From the NCBI RefSeq assembly GCF_022348185.1, contig NZ_JAKRFD010000017.1, positions 40,356 through 104,355 on the forward strand: DNA of 64,000 bases, read 5' to 3'. This DNA comes from Epibacterium sp. Ofav1-8 (GTDB taxonomy: Bacteria > Pseudomonadota > Alphaproteobacteria > Rhodobacterales > Rhodobacteraceae). Positions 62,983 to 64,000 of this stretch are shown one piece after another. The position numbers and the translations under genes were made by a program. The notes under the pieces are model-generated. The model made no database searches and had not been told where the DNA came from. It saw only the letters and a list, made by a program, of their open reading frames with translations. Position 1 is the stretch's first letter; every line of letters begins with the position of its first letter.

Positions 62983-63222
62983 TCAGCCCTGATCCCGCTC
63001 CATCTCTTCCAGCATCTTGCGGGCCCGCGGACAGGCCAGCCGCTCGCGCAGGGGGCTGTCGGGGTCGATGTCCTTCTTGCAGACCAGACACTGATCCGCA
63101 TCGGAAATCGCGTTCAGCCCGCCGCAGCTGCCCTTGATCGTGCGGCCGCTGAACAGGACGCCAAAGGCCATGCCCAGCATCACGATCAGGAACAATCCGA
63201 AGGTCAGCAGAAAGGTCGACAT
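62983..63222 (-). CDS. nqrM: NqrM, Na+-NQR maturation factor
   Basis: 79 residues. N-terminal membrane helix (TFLLTFGLFLIVMLGMAFGV) and the diagnostic four-Cys stretch GSCGGLNAISDADQCLVCKK followed by LRERLACPRARKML. NqrM supplies iron for the membrane Fe-Cys site of Na+-translocating NADH:quinone oxidoreductase. Last gene of the operon before a terminator, downstream of apbE as in Vibrio-type nqr operons. Confidence 0.92.
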   Translation of the reverse strand: MSTFLLTFGLFLIVMLGMAFGVLFSGRTIKGSCGGLNAISDADQCLVCKKDIDPDSPLRERLACPRARKMLEEMERDQG

Positions 63223-63262
63223 TACAGGCTCCCTGAGCTCAGGCGGCGCCGGCGGACAGCAC

Positions 63263-64000
63263 TCAGGCTGTCAGCGCCTTGAAACGGTTGGATGCGGTGG
63301 AGGTAAACCCGGTGGCACCGTTTTCAACCGCACGATCCAGGAACAGCACCGCCATATCACGCTGATTTGCGATCTCGAGACCGCGCTCACGGCCCAGCAC
63401 CAGCATTGCGGTTGCCCAGGCATCCGCCAGCATCGCGTTGTCGGTCAGCACCGTGACCGACGCGGTGTCGTGCTCGACCGGGCGACCGGTGGTTGCGTCG
63501 ATGATGTGGGAATAGCGCTTGCCGTCGTGATCGAAGAAGTTGCGGTAATCGCCGGAGGTCGCCATGCCCATGTCCGACAGACCCACCACCTGGGTCACGC
63601 CGCGATCATAGGCCTCGGGCGTCTCGATGCCGATCTGCCAGGGCTGACCGTCGGGGTTGCGACCCGCCGTGTAAAGATCGCCGCCGATCTCCACCATATA
63701 GTCGGTGATGCCATACCCCTTGAGCACGCGCGCCACCTGATCGACGCCAAAGCCCTTGCCGATGGAGGAGAGATAGACCTCTGCCCCGGCGTTGAGCTTG
63801 GTCAGACCGCCGTTCTGCACGGCCACCGACTGCGCCTGACCGCAGCAGCCCATGGCGGCGGCAATATCGGCCTCGCTTGGCAGGGTGCCCGGCGTCTGAC
63901 CGGCGCCAAAGCCCCAGAGGTCGATCAACGCCCCCACGGTGACGTCAAAGGCACCGTCGCTGGCCATATGCACATCCTGCGCGGCCTGCATCACATGGTG
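63263..64000 (-). CDS. apbE: ApbE, FAD:protein FMN transferase (5' end beyond window)
   Basis: C-terminal ~245 residues of a periplasmic flavin transferase. The start lies outside the right edge (the frame is open to 64000). Motifs: GAFDVTVGALIDLWGFG, SSIGKGFGVDQVARVL, EIGGDLYTAGRNPDG, RNFFDHDGKRYSHIIDATTG and the FAD/Mg-binding MLADAWATAMLVLG. It attaches FMN by a phosphodiester bond to Thr of NqrB and NqrC. The neighbouring nqrM implies that nqrA-F lies just upstream, off the window. Confidence 0.92.
   Translation of the reverse strand, partial: HHVMQAAQDVHMASDGAFDVTVGALIDLWGFGAGQTPGTLPSEADIAAAMGCCGQAQSVAVQNGGLTKLNAGAEVYLSSIGKGFGVDQVARVLKGYGITDYMVEIGGDLYTAGRNPDGQPWQIGIETPEAYDRGVTQVVGLSDMGMATSGDYRNFFDHDGKRYSHIIDATTGRPVEHDTASVTVLTDNAMLADAWATAMLVLGRERGLEIANQRDMAVLFLDRAVENGATGFTSTASNRFKALTA

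Overview
The window comes from a high-GC alphaproteobacterium, most likely a marine Roseobacter-group member (Rhodobacterales). The reasons are the codon and protein style, the many TRAP/ABC uptake operons under LacI, LysR, AraC and GntR regulators, the Na+-NQR assembly genes at the right edge, and above all a gene set matching tropodithietic acid (TDA) biosynthesis, known from Phaeobacter, Ruegeria and Pseudovibrio. No rRNA, tRNA, CRISPR array, insertion sequence or replication gene was recognised, so chromosome and plasmid cannot be told apart.

Layout. 1-1.6 kb: a cut response regulator, a PAP2 phosphatase and a MazG-like protein. 1.6-10.6 kb: a LacI-type regulator divergent from a seven-gene rare-sugar operon (binding protein, ATPase, two permeases, sugar epimerase, P-loop kinase, FGGY pentulose kinase), with a promoter and two palindromic operators visible. 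10.6-12.5 kb: a class A beta-lactamase divergent from an AmpR-like LysR regulator. 12.7-16.6 kb: a compact operon of two DUF4178 proteins, a 54-residue exported peptide, a DUF350 membrane protein and a membrane-anchored spermidine-synthase-like enzyme, an incompletely understood module. 16.9-25.5 kb: an oxidoreductase, then a pentitol cluster (ribitol 2-dehydrogenase, second SDR, ribose-type ABC transporter, AraC regulator, xylitol-type dehydrogenase). 25.9-32.5 kb: a LysR gene, a TrmO-like methyltransferase and a peptide/nickel-type ABC importer.

32.6-46.7 kb: the TDA island. paaZ2 and tdaF read rightwards. tdaA, tdaB, tdaC-D-E and tdaR1-R2-R3 read leftwards. Between the two halves lie a DUF2938 protein, a vanadium-haloperoxidase-like secreted protein and a DASS anion transporter. 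Two enzymes lack canonical catalytic residues: the aldehyde dehydrogenase half of PaaZ2, and the acyl-CoA dehydrogenase base in TdaE. Both losses fit the unusual tropone chemistry. The resistance genes sit in the same transcript as the core enzymes.

47.2-51.9 kb: a gluconate-type module (LacI-type GntR, gluconokinase, TRAP transporter) with twin operators 20 bp apart. 52.2-59.3 kb: three consecutive genes for large, almost entirely helical proteins (499, 814 and 1035 residues) with internal duplications and partly shared C-terminal modules. I recognise no family, and they are the best candidate for an undescribed system. 59.3-64 kb: a GntR-family regulator divergent from a TSUP permease, an HPP-CBS membrane protein, a CBS protein, a small membrane protein, and nqrM and apbE of an nqr operon that continues beyond the edge.
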